Positions 6,274 through 12,706 of a DNA stretch of 33,477 nucleotides are shown here, piece by piece. The DNA is from a virus. The stretch is taken from IMG/VR virus record IMGVR_UViG_3300000117_000119, positions 1 to 33,477 of that record, one strand, 5' to 3'. The translations under genes and the position numbers were made by a program. Every line of letters starts with the position of its first letter. Position 1 is the first letter of the stretch. The notes under the pieces were generated by a model. It searched no databases and had not been told where the DNA came from. It saw only the letters and a list, made by a program, of their open reading frames with translations.

Positions 6274-6721
6274 ATCAAGATGGAAATACTCTTTTTCGGA
6301 GGGCAGGAAAGCTGAAGATAAATTCAGTACTTTAATGAATGAAAGAGGACATTCCTGCATTAAGTCTAGTAAGAGTGACGATATAAGGAAGCATATTGAT
6401 TTCTATGTTAATGGTATTCCAGTAGATGTTAAAGGTAATAGGCATTTAGATACTATATGGGTAGAGCTTACTAACGTCAGGGGAGATAATGGATGGTTAA
6501 AAGGAGAATCTAAATACATTGTATTTGATGTAGTAGAATTAAAATCATTCTGTTTCTTCGAAAGGGAAAGTTTATTGAAATACACTATGTCTTTTACAGA
6601 ATTAGCTTTAAATAAGACAGAGTATAAAAAACTTTATACAAGAAAAGATAGACAAGACGTAATTGTAAAATACAAGTATAGTGATATAGAACATTTAGTT
6701 GTTCAATGTATAAAATATTAA
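6263..6721 (+). CDS. PD-(D/E)XK nuclease-like protein
   Basis: This 152-residue protein has a likely restriction-endonuclease-like core: GRKAEDKFSTLMNERGH (helix with the first acidic residue), DDIRKHIDFYVNG, then VDVKG at about 54-58, followed by a conserved WVELTNVRGDNGW block. The spacing HIDFYVNG...VDVKG fits the D-X(n)-(D/E)XK active site. It may be an endonuclease acting on host or phage DNA, or on recombination intermediates; the substrate is unknown. Its start overlaps the previous gene by 11 bases. Confidence 0.65.
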   Translation: MVSESRWKYSFSEGRKAEDKFSTLMNERGHSCIKSSKSDDIRKHIDFYVNGIPVDVKGNRHLDTIWVELTNVRGDNGWLKGESKYIVFDVVELKSFCFFERESLLKYTMSFTELALNKTEYKKLYTRKDRQDVIVKYKYSDIEHLVVQCIKY

Positions 6722-6731
6722 ATAACAATAT

Positions 6732-7004
6732 ATGAGTGATAGTATTTCGAGTTACTGGAGTAGAGATGATACAAGTGGTAAGCCAATAAAAACAAAAAGG
6801 CTGATGGATATCCAAGACCCCATAGTTGAATCTGTAAAGAATTTGCTTACAGTGAGAAGCAAAGTTGGTATTGCCAAGTATAAAACAACACTCTACGATA
6901 ATAATATTGATACAATTCAATGGTTGCAACATCTACAGGAGGAACTCTTAGATGGTGCTTGTTACATAGAACGACTTAAAAAAGACTTACATGAAAGAGA
7001 GTAG
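6732..7004 (+). CDS. MazG-like all-alpha NTP pyrophosphohydrolase candidate
   Basis: This 90-residue protein carries RSKVGIAKYKTTLYDN and, near the C-terminus, LQHLQEELLDGACYIERL. The EExxD-like EELLD helix is the metal-binding signature of MazG and dUTPase-type all-alpha pyrophosphohydrolases, and the GIxKY(K/G)xTL block is common in small phage members. Such enzymes hydrolyse (d)NTPs and may alter nucleotide pools or alarmone levels during infection. It is shorter than full MazG. It lies 10 bases after the nuclease-like gene. Confidence 0.6.
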   Translation: MSDSISSYWSRDDTSGKPIKTKRLMDIQDPIVESVKNLLTVRSKVGIAKYKTTLYDNNIDTIQWLQHLQEELLDGACYIERLKKDLHERE

Positions 7005-7014
7005 TCTATTAAAG

Positions 7015-7104
7015 ATGAAGAAGGAAATTAAGGAATTACAGCAGTTTTGTATGTTGTTATCCTACAGATTAGAAAAACTAGAACCTAACAATAAAAAAGA
7101 ATAA
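7015..7104 (+). CDS. 29-residue microprotein
   Basis: ATG 7015 opens a short basic ORF (MKKEIKELQQFCMLLSYRLE...) that would form one amphipathic helix. It sits between two accepted genes with 10 and 2 bases of spacing, which favours it being real. No family was recognised. It could also be a leader peptide for the next gene. Confidence 0.4.
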   Translation: MKKEIKELQQFCMLLSYRLEKLEPNNKKE

Positions 7105-7106
7105 TT

Positions 7107-7265
7107 ATGCCACTAAACATGAAACCTAAGAAGTACGAAGAAAAGACTGACTTTAACAGACGATGCATGAATAATGCTAAGATGATTCAAGAATTCCCAG
7201 ATAGAGAACAACGGTTTGCAGTTTGCCAAACTTACTGGAAAGGGAATTTCGACCCTAAACAATAA
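7107..7265 (+). CDS. small conserved phage protein (FPDxxQRxAVC motif)
   Basis: This 52-residue protein contains FNRRCMNNAKMIQEFPDREQRFAVC in two pieces: RRCMNNAKM, and FPDREQRFAVC followed by QTYW. From memory, the pattern (R)CM...F P D x x QRxAVC is seen in small phage proteins and in the N-terminal or linker parts of some capsid-related proteins; its function is unknown. The paired cysteines may be structural. It starts after ATTATG and ends just before a promoter. Confidence 0.55.
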   Translation: MPLNMKPKKYEEKTDFNRRCMNNAKMIQEFPDREQRFAVCQTYWKGNFDPKQ

Positions 7266-7277
7266 AATGTTAAAGTT

Positions 7278-7309
7278 TTTGTTGTTTGATAAATTTTTGT
7301 ATAGTTTTG
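7278..7309 (+). promoter_or_regulatory. promoter candidate
   Basis: TTTG 7278-7281, spacer of 20, TAGTTTTG 7302-7309 (exact TAnnTTTG). Just upstream, 7268-7283 carries TGTTAAAGTTTTTGTT, near-identical to a 15-mer upstream of other promoters at 11386 and 13573. It precedes ATG 7326. Confidence 0.65.
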
Positions 7310-7325
7310 TTCAAAACGAAATAAC

Positions 7326-7499
7326 ATGAAGATTTTATACAACTTCCCCAAGTTATTACTTATATTCCTACTTCTGGCATTTTTCTATGTGCTTGAAGCT
7401 ATTGTTTATGTAGTTTATTATTCAGTTGAATCTCCACTTAATTTTGTAGGGAGTCAGATAGAAAAGATAATTAGGAAACTTTTAAAATATGTAAGGTAA
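7326..7499 (+). CDS. small membrane protein
   Basis: This 57-residue protein has one long hydrophobic stretch (LLLIFLLLAFFYVLEAIVYVVYY) and a basic C-terminal helix (QIEKIIRKLLKYVR), suggesting an inner-membrane protein with its tail in the cytoplasm. No family was recognised. It is the first gene after the promoter at 7278 and its stop overlaps the next start (TAATGG). A role in host takeover or superinfection exclusion is possible but unsupported. Confidence 0.5.
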   Translation: MKILYNFPKLLLIFLLLAFFYVLEAIVYVVYYSVESPLNFVGSQIEKIIRKLLKYVR

Positions 7500-7633
7500 T
7501 GGGAAGGACTAAGGAACTTTTAGAATACGAGTGGTTCTTAGAATCACAGAGAGCAGAACTCCATTGGATGGAACAAGAATATGAACAATCAAAAAACGAT
7601 TATGCAAGAAAGTATAACTACCTTAGACAATAG
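7499..7633 (+). CDS. 44-residue charged microprotein
   Basis: This small hydrophilic protein (GRTKELLEYEWFLESQR..., ending KYNYLRQ) is likely a single helix rich in Glu, Tyr and Arg. Its start overlaps the preceding stop, and its 3' part overlaps the exonuclease gene by 53 bases in another frame. No family was recognised. The tight overlap suggests translational coupling but also means it could be a chance ORF. Confidence 0.4.
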   Translation: MGRTKELLEYEWFLESQRAELHWMEQEYEQSKNDYARKYNYLRQ

Positions 7634-8381
7634 GGTCTGGGATAAGAAAGAACTCCTTGACAAGATGATGGATGATGAATTCTATTATAACTATCTTGGG
7701 AGAAACGCACTATCGAGCAGTGCGATTAAAAAGATTTTAGATTCACCAAGAGCCTATGAGGATTCATTGTTCTCAGGGTCTAAGACTAATCCTGCATTTG
7801 AATTTGGATGGCTATTCCATACTGCTATACTTGAACCTCATGTTTATGAGAAACAAGTGTTTGTGGATGTAAAGAGTAGGAATACAAATATATTTAGAGA
7901 GGCTCTAAGTGAATATACTAGACCATTTACTTCTAAGGAGAAGTATGATGTAGAAAAACTAGCAGAATCATTCTATAATAATCCTAGAGCTGTTGATATG
8001 ATGCAACACACTCAGAAGGAAGTTCCTGCTATTGGAAATCTATTTGGTTTACCATTCAGGGGTAAGGCAGATATACTTGGAGATGGATACATTGTAGATT
8101 TAAAGACTACAGGAAATATAAATAAGTTTGAGTATTCTGCAAGGGAATATCTTTATAGATGCCAAGCTTTTATTTATTGTAAGTTATTCAATATAGAGAG
8201 AGAGGACTTTACTTTTATAGCTATAGATAAATCTACTGGCACTATAGGATTCTATGGGGTTAGTGAGAAGTCCTTTATGCAGGGTTCATACGATGTCCAA
8301 TATGCTGTAGACACCTACAAGGAATACTTCATAGAGAAAAACAAGGAAGTGTACGATTACGAATTGGAAGGGACTATATAA
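7581..8381 (+). CDS. RecE/YqaJ-like exonuclease (PD-(D/E)XK)
   Basis: This 266-residue protein shows the layout of the exodeoxyribonuclease VIII-like family: LSSSAIKKILDSPRAYE near residue 45, GWLFHTAILEP near 76, and the catalytic FRGKADIL...YIVDLKTT near 158-177, giving the acidic residue and the DxK pair. A later YRCQAFIY helix matches the family QxxxY motif. It would resect double-strand ends to leave single strands for annealing. With the SSB-like and possible annealing proteins at 2042-2731, it makes a plausible recombination set, though the genes are 5 kb apart. Confidence 0.85.
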   Translation: MNNQKTIMQESITTLDNRVWDKKELLDKMMDDEFYYNYLGRNALSSSAIKKILDSPRAYEDSLFSGSKTNPAFEFGWLFHTAILEPHVYEKQVFVDVKSRNTNIFREALSEYTRPFTSKEKYDVEKLAESFYNNPRAVDMMQHTQKEVPAIGNLFGLPFRGKADILGDGYIVDLKTTGNINKFEYSAREYLYRCQAFIYCKLFNIEREDFTFIAIDKSTGTIGFYGVSEKSFMQGSYDVQYAVDTYKEYFIEKNKEVYDYELEGTI

Positions 8382-8456
8382 ATGTTTGAAACGATAGCAA
8401 TTTTTTATATAACAGGAGTCGTTATTTTATTGGTGGCTCTGTTTTTAGGTAAGTAA
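8382..8456 (+). CDS. 24-residue membrane micropeptide
   Basis: ATG 8382 opens a short peptide made almost wholly of one membrane segment (IAIFYITGVVILLVALFLG) with a terminal lysine. It fills the gap between two genes exactly: its ATG follows the exonuclease stop and its TAA abuts the next ATG. The exact tiling supports translation. Function unknown. Confidence 0.4.
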   Translation: MFETIAIFYITGVVILLVALFLGK

Positions 8457-8645
8457 ATGTATTTAGATAAGCAAGAATGTTACGATGATATTTTACACTC
8501 CCTTCGATTGGGAGTTCTCCATGAAGCTGATTTAAGGCATCTCTTACAGTTTTATAGGGAGACAGAGAACTATGAATGTTGTCAAGGTGTTGTAGATGCT
8601 TACGTTGAATTTAAAAAGGAAATAAATGGAATTGAAACAAATTAG
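8457..8645 (+). CDS. small hypothetical protein
   Basis: This 62-residue acidic protein (DKQECYDDILHSLRLGVLHE..., then FYRETENYECCQGVVDAYVEF) looks fully helical, with a pattern reminiscent of small helical-hairpin phage proteins. I recognise no family. It starts directly at the preceding stop and overlaps the next gene by 20 bases, so it belongs to the same transcript as the DnaA-like protein. Confidence 0.5.
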   Translation: MYLDKQECYDDILHSLRLGVLHEADLRHLLQFYRETENYECCQGVVDAYVEFKKEINGIETN

Positions 8646-9027
8646 AGAAATAGTAGAGTCACATGTTAAAATAGACTTGAGTGATAAATCAAGAATACAG
8701 AAGTTTGTATATGCAAGAGCAATGTACTTTAAGCTATGTAGAGAATATACTTTATTTAGTTATAAAGATATAGGAGCTTCAATAAAAAAGAATCATGCTA
8801 CTGTTATTCATGGAGTGAAATTGTTTGATGATTGGATTTCGTTACACGAACAACCATGTATAAATAAGTACCACAAGATGGATGATGAAATTAGAGTCAA
8901 GTATGAGGTTAAGAATTATAAATTTAAAACCAGAGGATATTATAGGAGGAAATATTCTGTCATTTTAAAAGAACACAGGGATTTAGTCCATAAGCATCAG
9001 AACTTAAAGAAGCTATTGAATATTTGA
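8626..9027 (+). CDS. DnaA domain IV-like DNA-binding protein
   Basis: Residues about 20-65 of this 133-residue protein (RIQKFVYARAMYFKLCREYT, then SYKDIGASI, then KNHATVIHGVK) match the C-terminal DnaA domain that binds DnaA boxes; NHATVIHG corresponds to the DnaA signature (D/N)HxTVxHA. There is no AAA+ ATPase domain, so it is not an initiator itself. The remaining basic C-terminus (YRRKYSVILKEHRDLVHKHQ) probably helps bind DNA. It could regulate phage origin use, compete with host DnaA, or act as a repressor. It lies directly before the terminase genes. Confidence 0.7.
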   Translation: MELKQIREIVESHVKIDLSDKSRIQKFVYARAMYFKLCREYTLFSYKDIGASIKKNHATVIHGVKLFDDWISLHEQPCINKYHKMDDEIRVKYEVKNYKFKTRGYYRRKYSVILKEHRDLVHKHQNLKKLLNI

Positions 9028-9029
9028 AT

Positions 9030-9398
9030 ATGGAGGAAGCAAAGAGACCAATGAAAAGGAAGGTTGATGGCAGACGTAATAACGGTGCTATCAAAGGTGT
9101 CTCCAGAGGGCAAGGGAGACCTCGTAAGACTGCCGATAAAGATATAGCAGGTATGACCCTTAATGCGATGAAGAAAGCTTTTGGGAGTGAGGAAAAGGCT
9201 TGGATAGAGGTTGCCAAACTAGCAAAGGATGGTTCAGTTCAGCACATGAAGTGGCTATTGGAATATCGTTATGGTAGACCGAAAGAACAACAGAATATAA
9301 ATATAGACACTAAGGTTAATATTCCAGTGATAGACTTTAGTCAACCCAAAACAATAGATATAACATCAGAAGAAGATGGCGAGAGCAAAGAAGATTAG
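9030..9398 (+). CDS. terminase small subunit candidate
   Basis: This 122-residue basic protein lies two bases after the DnaA-like gene and upstream of terminase large subunit. It has a basic N-terminus with GRPRK, a helix-rich centre (LNAMKKAFGSEEKAWIEVAK, then HMKWLLEYRYGRP) and an acidic tail (ITSEEDGESKED). That resembles small terminase subunits, which bind the packaging site and feed DNA to the large subunit. ATG 9030 was chosen; a TTG six bases earlier overlaps the previous stop. The assignment rests on position, size and the GRPRK/YGRPKE blocks. Confidence 0.65.
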   Translation: MEEAKRPMKRKVDGRRNNGAIKGVSRGQGRPRKTADKDIAGMTLNAMKKAFGSEEKAWIEVAKLAKDGSVQHMKWLLEYRYGRPKEQQNINIDTKVNIPVIDFSQPKTIDITSEEDGESKED

Positions 9399-9519
9399 AG
9401 ACCCAAAGAAATTCCCAGTGGACTTCTGGAATTACTTAGTGAATCCAATACTAGGATATTATGTCCCTCCTACCCCTTCAAGTTTTAGAGGAAGTAGATT
9501 AAAAGATACTGATGGATAA
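9376..9519 (+). CDS. 47-residue small protein between the terminase genes
   Basis: This short basic protein (ARAKKIRDPKKFPVDFWNYL, then GYYVPPTPSSFRGSRLKD) is proline-rich at its end. It overlaps the small-terminase gene by 23 bases and the large-terminase gene by 8 bases, in frames distinct from each. The tight tiling suggests it is translated. No family was recognised; a packaging accessory role is possible. Confidence 0.45.
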   Translation: MARAKKIRDPKKFPVDFWNYLVNPILGYYVPPTPSSFRGSRLKDTDG

Positions 9520-10726
9520 AGTAAATCTAAACCCTAAGTATCAAAATCTATTTAAGTCTGATAGTAGGTATTTTGTTATGACTGGAGGCAGGGGTTCTGG
9601 GAAATCATTTGCCACTACAGTATTCTTAGTGTTGCTTACCTATGAGAAAAACAATAGGGTTTTATTTACTAGGTACACCATGAGTTCAGCGAGTATGAGT
9701 ATCATCCCTGAATTCATTGAGAAGCTAGAATTAATGGGAGTAATAAATGATTTTACTATTACTAAGTATGAAATCATAAACAATCTAACAGGGAGCTCTA
9801 TATATTTCTCAGGGATTAAAACTGCTAGTGGAGACCAGACTGCAAAGCTTAAATCTATCAGTGGGGTCAACACTTTTGTTTTAGACGAAGCAGAGGAACT
9901 TACCGATGAAGAAAGCTTTGATAAGATAGACTATTCTATTCGTGCCAAAGGTGTAAGGAATCGTTGCTTGTTAATCCTAAACCCTACTACAAGGGAGCAT
10001 TGGATATACCAAAGATTCTATCAGAACAGGGATATCCCAGATGGATTCAATGGGGAGAAGAATAATGTATCTTATATCCATACTACTTATTTAGATAATG
10101 CAGAACACCTAAGTGAATCCTTTGTGAATCAAGTGGAGGATATGAGGGTAAGAAGACCCGATAAATTCAAGCACCAGATAATGGGGGGTTGGCTACAGAA
10201 AGCTGAGGGTGTAATCTTCACTGACTGGCAGATTGGACAATTCAATGAGGATGTAGATTTAAAGGCATGGGGTATGGATTGGGGATTTTCTAGAGACGCT
10301 TCAGTCCTTGTAAAAGTAGCCATTGACAAACATAGGAAAATAATCTGGTTAAAGGAATATCTTTATAAAAAAGGATTGGTTACCTCTAATCTATATGATG
10401 AATGTATCAGACACGCAGGAAAGGAGCTAATCGTGTGCGACAACTCTGAGCCCCGCTTAATTGCCGAACTCTCAACCAGAGGCTTGAATCTAAGCCCTAC
10501 GATAAAAAAGAAAGGAAGTATCTTATCTGGTATTGCACTCATGCAAGACTATACTATAAACGTAGAAGGAGAGAACTTAGTCAAAGAGTTCAATAACTAT
10601 GCTTGGGCAGTAAATGGCATAAAACCATTAGAAAATGGCTACGACCACTGTGTCGATGCAAGTAGGTATGCAATTCAGTATATGCTTACTCGTTCAGTGC
10701 CTAAAGGAATGTATATTGTAAAATAA
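9512..10726 (+). CDS. terL: terminase large subunit
   Basis: This 404-residue protein is the packaging motor and headful or site nuclease. Walker A is GGRGSGKS at 25-32 and Walker B with catalytic Glu is VLDEAEE at 123-129. The RNase H-like nuclease domain shows GMDWGFSRDAS near 250, VCDNSEPRLI near 310 and HCVDASRYA near 385, placing the metal-binding acids. Length is typical. It would bind the portal and translocate DNA into proheads. Unusually, portal lies about 19 kb downstream rather than adjacent. A promoter starts one base after its stop. Confidence 0.95.
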   Translation: MDKVNLNPKYQNLFKSDSRYFVMTGGRGSGKSFATTVFLVLLTYEKNNRVLFTRYTMSSASMSIIPEFIEKLELMGVINDFTITKYEIINNLTGSSIYFSGIKTASGDQTAKLKSISGVNTFVLDEAEELTDEESFDKIDYSIRAKGVRNRCLLILNPTTREHWIYQRFYQNRDIPDGFNGEKNNVSYIHTTYLDNAEHLSESFVNQVEDMRVRRPDKFKHQIMGGWLQKAEGVIFTDWQIGQFNEDVDLKAWGMDWGFSRDASVLVKVAIDKHRKIIWLKEYLYKKGLVTSNLYDECIRHAGKELIVCDNSEPRLIAELSTRGLNLSPTIKKKGSILSGIALMQDYTINVEGENLVKEFNNYAWAVNGIKPLENGYDHCVDASRYAIQYMLTRSVPKGMYIVK

Positions 10727-10727
10727 A

Positions 10728-10759
10728 TTTGGTAGAGTCAAAAATAATATGTAGATTTG
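10728..10759 (+). promoter_or_regulatory. strong promoter candidate after terminase
   Basis: TTTG 10728-10731, spacer of 20, TAGATTTG 10752-10759 (exact box). The spacer begins GTAGAGTC, close to the GCAGTTGG of other sites. The only thing between it and a strong terminator is a stretch of about 65 bases without a gene. Confidence 0.65.
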
Positions 10760-10764
10760 ATTGT

Positions 10765-10829
10765 TTCATTGTAAATTTTTAGTTAATAATTGGTTTGAGA
10801 GCCACCTGTAAAAAGGTGGTTCTTTTTTT
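10765..10829 (+). ncRNA. candidate small RNA, antisense to a shared leader
   Basis: A promoter ending at 10759 and an intrinsic terminator ending at 10829 bracket about 65 bases with no usable ORF. The RNA would carry AATTTTTAGTTAATAATTG (10774-10792), which is the exact reverse complement of 13800-13818, the leader 7 bases before ATG 13825. By hand alignment 17 of 19 positions pair with the leader of the 14164 gene and 16 of 19 with that of the 13970 gene. The 3' terminator hairpin is of the kind found on trans-acting small RNAs. An alternative is a relic of an inverted leader. No experimental support. Confidence 0.35.
10798..10829 (+). terminator. intrinsic terminator
   Basis: AGAGCCACCT (10798-10807) pairs with AGGTGGTTCT (10814-10823) over 10 bp with a 6-base loop, followed by a T tract. 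Confidence 0.85.
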
Positions 10830-10833
10830 GCAT

Positions 10834-10860
10834 AAAAAAAGGGTAACATTTCTGCTACCC
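10834..10860 (-). terminator. intrinsic terminator of the minus-strand gene
   Basis: On the minus strand GGGTAGCA and TGTTACCC form a hairpin followed by a run of seven T. It ends the gene at 10871-11269 and lies back to back with the plus-strand terminator. Confidence 0.8.
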
Positions 10861-10870
10861 TTCTGTGGAT

Positions 10871-11269
10871 TTAATCATCCTTCGGCTTTCTCCATGTTGT
10901 GTATGGATACTTGCCCCTGCAATCCCAAGTGTCCCTTACAAGACCTTCGTCTAAACACACGAGGTGATTAGCAAGTTGAACTACATAGGTTTCATTCTGG
11001 CTGACTGGATATTGACCTAAACGATACCCTTTTATTTTAGCCTCCTTTTTGAAACCTCTTTTTTTGAGGAACTCCTGCCAAGTGGAATTGGCATTTGGCA
11101 TATCCCCACTTTCGAGGGAGTGTTCCCAGAGTTCACTTCTGACAGTCTGGTAGTCCTCTTTTGTAGCTATGGATAATGCCCTAATTACGCAGTCTCCCAC
11201 TCTGTCTTTTTTGTACTTCATCTGGAAGTATTTATGTCTACCTCCATCATCATAAATGTAATCATTCAT
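10871..11269 (-). CDS. papain/C39-like cysteine-peptidase-like phage protein
   Basis: This 132-residue protein is the only confident minus-strand gene. It has DRVGDCVIRALSIATKEDYQ near the N-terminus, which would place a cysteine at the start of a helix, and YVVQLANHLVCLDEGLVRDT near the C-terminus with a histidine and downstream Asp (DTWDCRG). This Cys-His-Asp order is known in a group of phage proteins that look like papain-fold peptidases. Activity is not shown for this group to my knowledge. ATG 11269 was chosen over an in-frame TTG nine bases upstream. It has its own promoter (11319-11350) and terminator, so it is a separate unit, perhaps expressed at another time. Confidence 0.6.
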   Translation of the reverse strand: MNDYIYDDGGRHKYFQMKYKKDRVGDCVIRALSIATKEDYQTVRSELWEHSLESGDMPNANSTWQEFLKKRGFKKEAKIKGYRLGQYPVSQNETYVVQLANHLVCLDEGLVRDTWDCRGKYPYTTWRKPKDD

Positions 11270-11318
11270 TTGTTTCAAATTTTAGTTAATCATTATGTCA
11301 ATGAACTTAATCACTGAT

Positions 11319-11350
11319 TCAATATACATTAGCCAGATGACACAACCAAA
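11319..11350 (-). promoter_or_regulatory. minus-strand promoter candidate
   Basis: Read on the minus strand: TTTG (11350-11347), spacer of 20, TATATTGA (11326-11319). The spacing is the same as on the plus strand. It drives the gene ending at 10871 and is divergent from the promoter at 11407. The -7 box deviates at two positions. Confidence 0.5.
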
Positions 11351-11406
11351 TTATTTCATGACTTTAACATAATTTTAACATAAAGTGTTAAAGTTTTGTT
11401 AGAAGA

Positions 11407-11437
11407 TTTGGCAGTTGGAAAAATAGTTGTATGTTTG
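11407..11437 (+). promoter_or_regulatory. promoter with GGCAGTTGG spacer motif
   Basis: TTTG 11407-11410, spacer of 19, TATGTTTG 11430-11437 (exact box). The -33 box and spacer read TTTGGCAGTTGGAAA, shared with the site at 11901. The 15-mer TGTTAAAGTTTTGTT at 11386-11400 lies just upstream and recurs at 13573-13587. Confidence 0.7.
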
Positions 11438-11611
11438 CATCAGCAATATTGCTAAATCATTTAATACTTAGAACAATTCGAAATATTTAATTTAGTTAAA
11501 AGTAATGGGGAAATTAACTTTAATGTTAAAGCTAACACCCTTGAGAAGAAACAACAGTTTGTTGGAGGTTTAATCGCCAAAAGAACAGTAAAAGGCTCAG
11601 AGAATATCGTA

Positions 11612-11836
11612 GTGATATTTCATGAGAATGGCATCGGAGCAAAATTACCAGTTAATAAAGTGGCAAGTAGCTTCTGTGGGTTTACAATCTTAGGAGATGT
11701 ATTGATTGAAATTAAGCACAAAGATTTAGTCAAACTAACAGATAAATATCTATGTAAGTTCTCAGCACTTCACTCTACTGTTGAGGATAATAAAACCAAT
11801 GTAGAGAGACTTCAGGATATTATTAATACAAATTAA
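11612..11836 (+). CDS. hypothetical protein, probable frameshifted N-terminus
   Basis: The callable start is GTG 11612 (74 residues), but the same frame is open and protein-like back to 11465 with no ATG, GTG or TTG. A leader-proximal ATG at 11505 is in another frame and stops after 22 codons; one extra G in the GGGG at 11507-11510 would join it to the main frame and yield a protein of about 110 residues starting MGEINFNVKANTLEKK. Within it, GLIAKRTVKGSENIVVIF and GFTILGDVLIEIK look beta-rich. The gene may be truly broken, translated by a shift, or affected by a base-call error. Function unknown. It is followed by a terminator. Confidence 0.5.
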   Translation: MIFHENGIGAKLPVNKVASSFCGFTILGDVLIEIKHKDLVKLTDKYLCKFSALHSTVEDNKTNVERLQDIINTN

Positions 11837-11861
11837 TTGCTTGTGTGTGTCTATTGTTAAA

Positions 11862-11891
11862 GGGGTGTCAGAGATGATGCCCTTTTTTTTT
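11862..11891 (+). terminator. intrinsic terminator
   Basis: GGGGTGTCA (11862-11870) pairs with TGATGCCC (11875-11882), loop GAGA, one bulged G, then nine T. Confidence 0.75.
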
Positions 11892-11900
11892 ATCATTTTA

Positions 11901-11931
11901 TTTGGCAGTTGGAAAATAATTACTATCTTGC
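11901..11931 (+). promoter_or_regulatory. promoter with GGCAGTTGG spacer motif
   Basis: TTTG 11901-11904, spacer of 19, TATCTTGC 11924-11931. The first 15 bases, TTTGGCAGTTGGAAA, are identical to the site at 11407. It precedes the Sm-like protein gene. Confidence 0.6.
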
Positions 11932-11961
11932 ACTCAGATTAACATTTAAAACTATATTATT

Positions 11962-12234
11962 ATGACTATTACATTAGAAGAAATTTTAGACAAAGTATCG
12001 AATGGCAAAGTATTCTCTGCCAAGTTCGTTAAGAAAGATGGTACTGAACGTACAATGAACTGTAGAACTGGTGTTGTAAAACACACTACAGGTAAAGGTT
12101 TATCCTTCAACCCTATCTCAGCTAAACTTATTCCAGTGTTCGACATGAATAAGAATGGCTACAGATTTATCAGCTTTGATAGATTGAACTGGATTAAGAT
12201 AGGTGGAAAGAAATACACTAACTTTAAAAAATAA
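11962..12234 (+). CDS. Sm-like/WYL_2-type SH3-barrel protein
   Basis: This 90-residue protein matches the small phage family with an Sm-like SH3 beta-barrel (WYL_2 type). The signature is FSAKFVKKDGTERTMNCRTG at about 19-38, followed by the strand FDMNKNGYRFISFD. The family is widespread in tailed phages; ligand binding or RNA interaction has been proposed but is not established. It has its own promoter 31 bases upstream and leads a run of five co-directional genes that ends at 13451. Confidence 0.75.
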   Translation: MTITLEEILDKVSNGKVFSAKFVKKDGTERTMNCRTGVVKHTTGKGLSFNPISAKLIPVFDMNKNGYRFISFDRLNWIKIGGKKYTNFKK

Positions 12235-12239
12235 TTAAG

Positions 12240-12419
12240 ATGGAAAACAATAAACTTATAGACAAAGTGGATGATGGATTTAATTATTTCTTAGATTACA
12301 GATTGGAAGAACTTAAATCAGATGACAAATATTATATAAAATCTTTTATAGATTATATAGAAAATTTAGAAATAAGGGTAGATAGATTAACAAAAGAACT
12401 TAAAAAGAAAAACAAGTAA
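12240..12419 (+). CDS. 59-residue coiled-coil protein
   Basis: This small, acidic then basic protein has an N-terminal part rich in Asp (IDKVDDGFNYFLDYRLEELK) and a C-terminal heptad helix (FIDYIENLEIRVDRLTKELKKK). It probably dimerises through the coiled coil. No family was recognised. It lies 5 bases after the Sm-like gene and 2 bases before the next, so it is co-transcribed. Confidence 0.5.
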   Translation: MENNKLIDKVDDGFNYFLDYRLEELKSDDKYYIKSFIDYIENLEIRVDRLTKELKKKNK

Positions 12420-12421
12420 TC

Positions 12422-12706
12422 ATGACAAAGAAATTCCAACAAGTAGTAGACTTTTACAATTCGACCACACCAGAACAATGGTGTTACTTTCTGAATATGA
12501 TTTCAGATAGGATTTCAATACCCACTCCCAAAATAGATAAAGATGGGAATAGCTATATCGATTGTGTTAATGTATCTGAGGAAGCTCCTGCTTGTCCCAA
12601 TGGAGCGATGATACAAATCAACACTGAGGACTTTGAGAATCATTCAAACCTACTCGAAGAAGAAACCAATCCTGTGGAGGAAATAAAAGAAATATGGACA
12701 TCATGA
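12422..12706 (+). CDS. hypothetical protein with acidic tail
   Basis: This 94-residue protein begins FQQVVDFYNSTTPEQWCYF and ends in a strongly acidic tail (NLLEEETNPVEEIKEIW). The centre holds VNVSEEAPACPNGAMIQINT. No family was recognised. The acidic surface could mimic DNA or bind a basic host protein, but nothing specific supports this. It overlaps the next gene by 13 bases. Confidence 0.45.
   Translation: MTKKFQQVVDFYNSTTPEQWCYFLNMISDRISIPTPKIDKDGNSYIDCVNVSEEAPACPNGAMIQINTEDFENHSNLLEEETNPVEEIKEIWTS

Noticed and set aside
11431-11490. ORF starting at ATG 11431
   Set aside because: The ATG is part of the promoter -7 box (TATGTTTG), upstream of the expected transcript start, and the frame ends after 19 codons.
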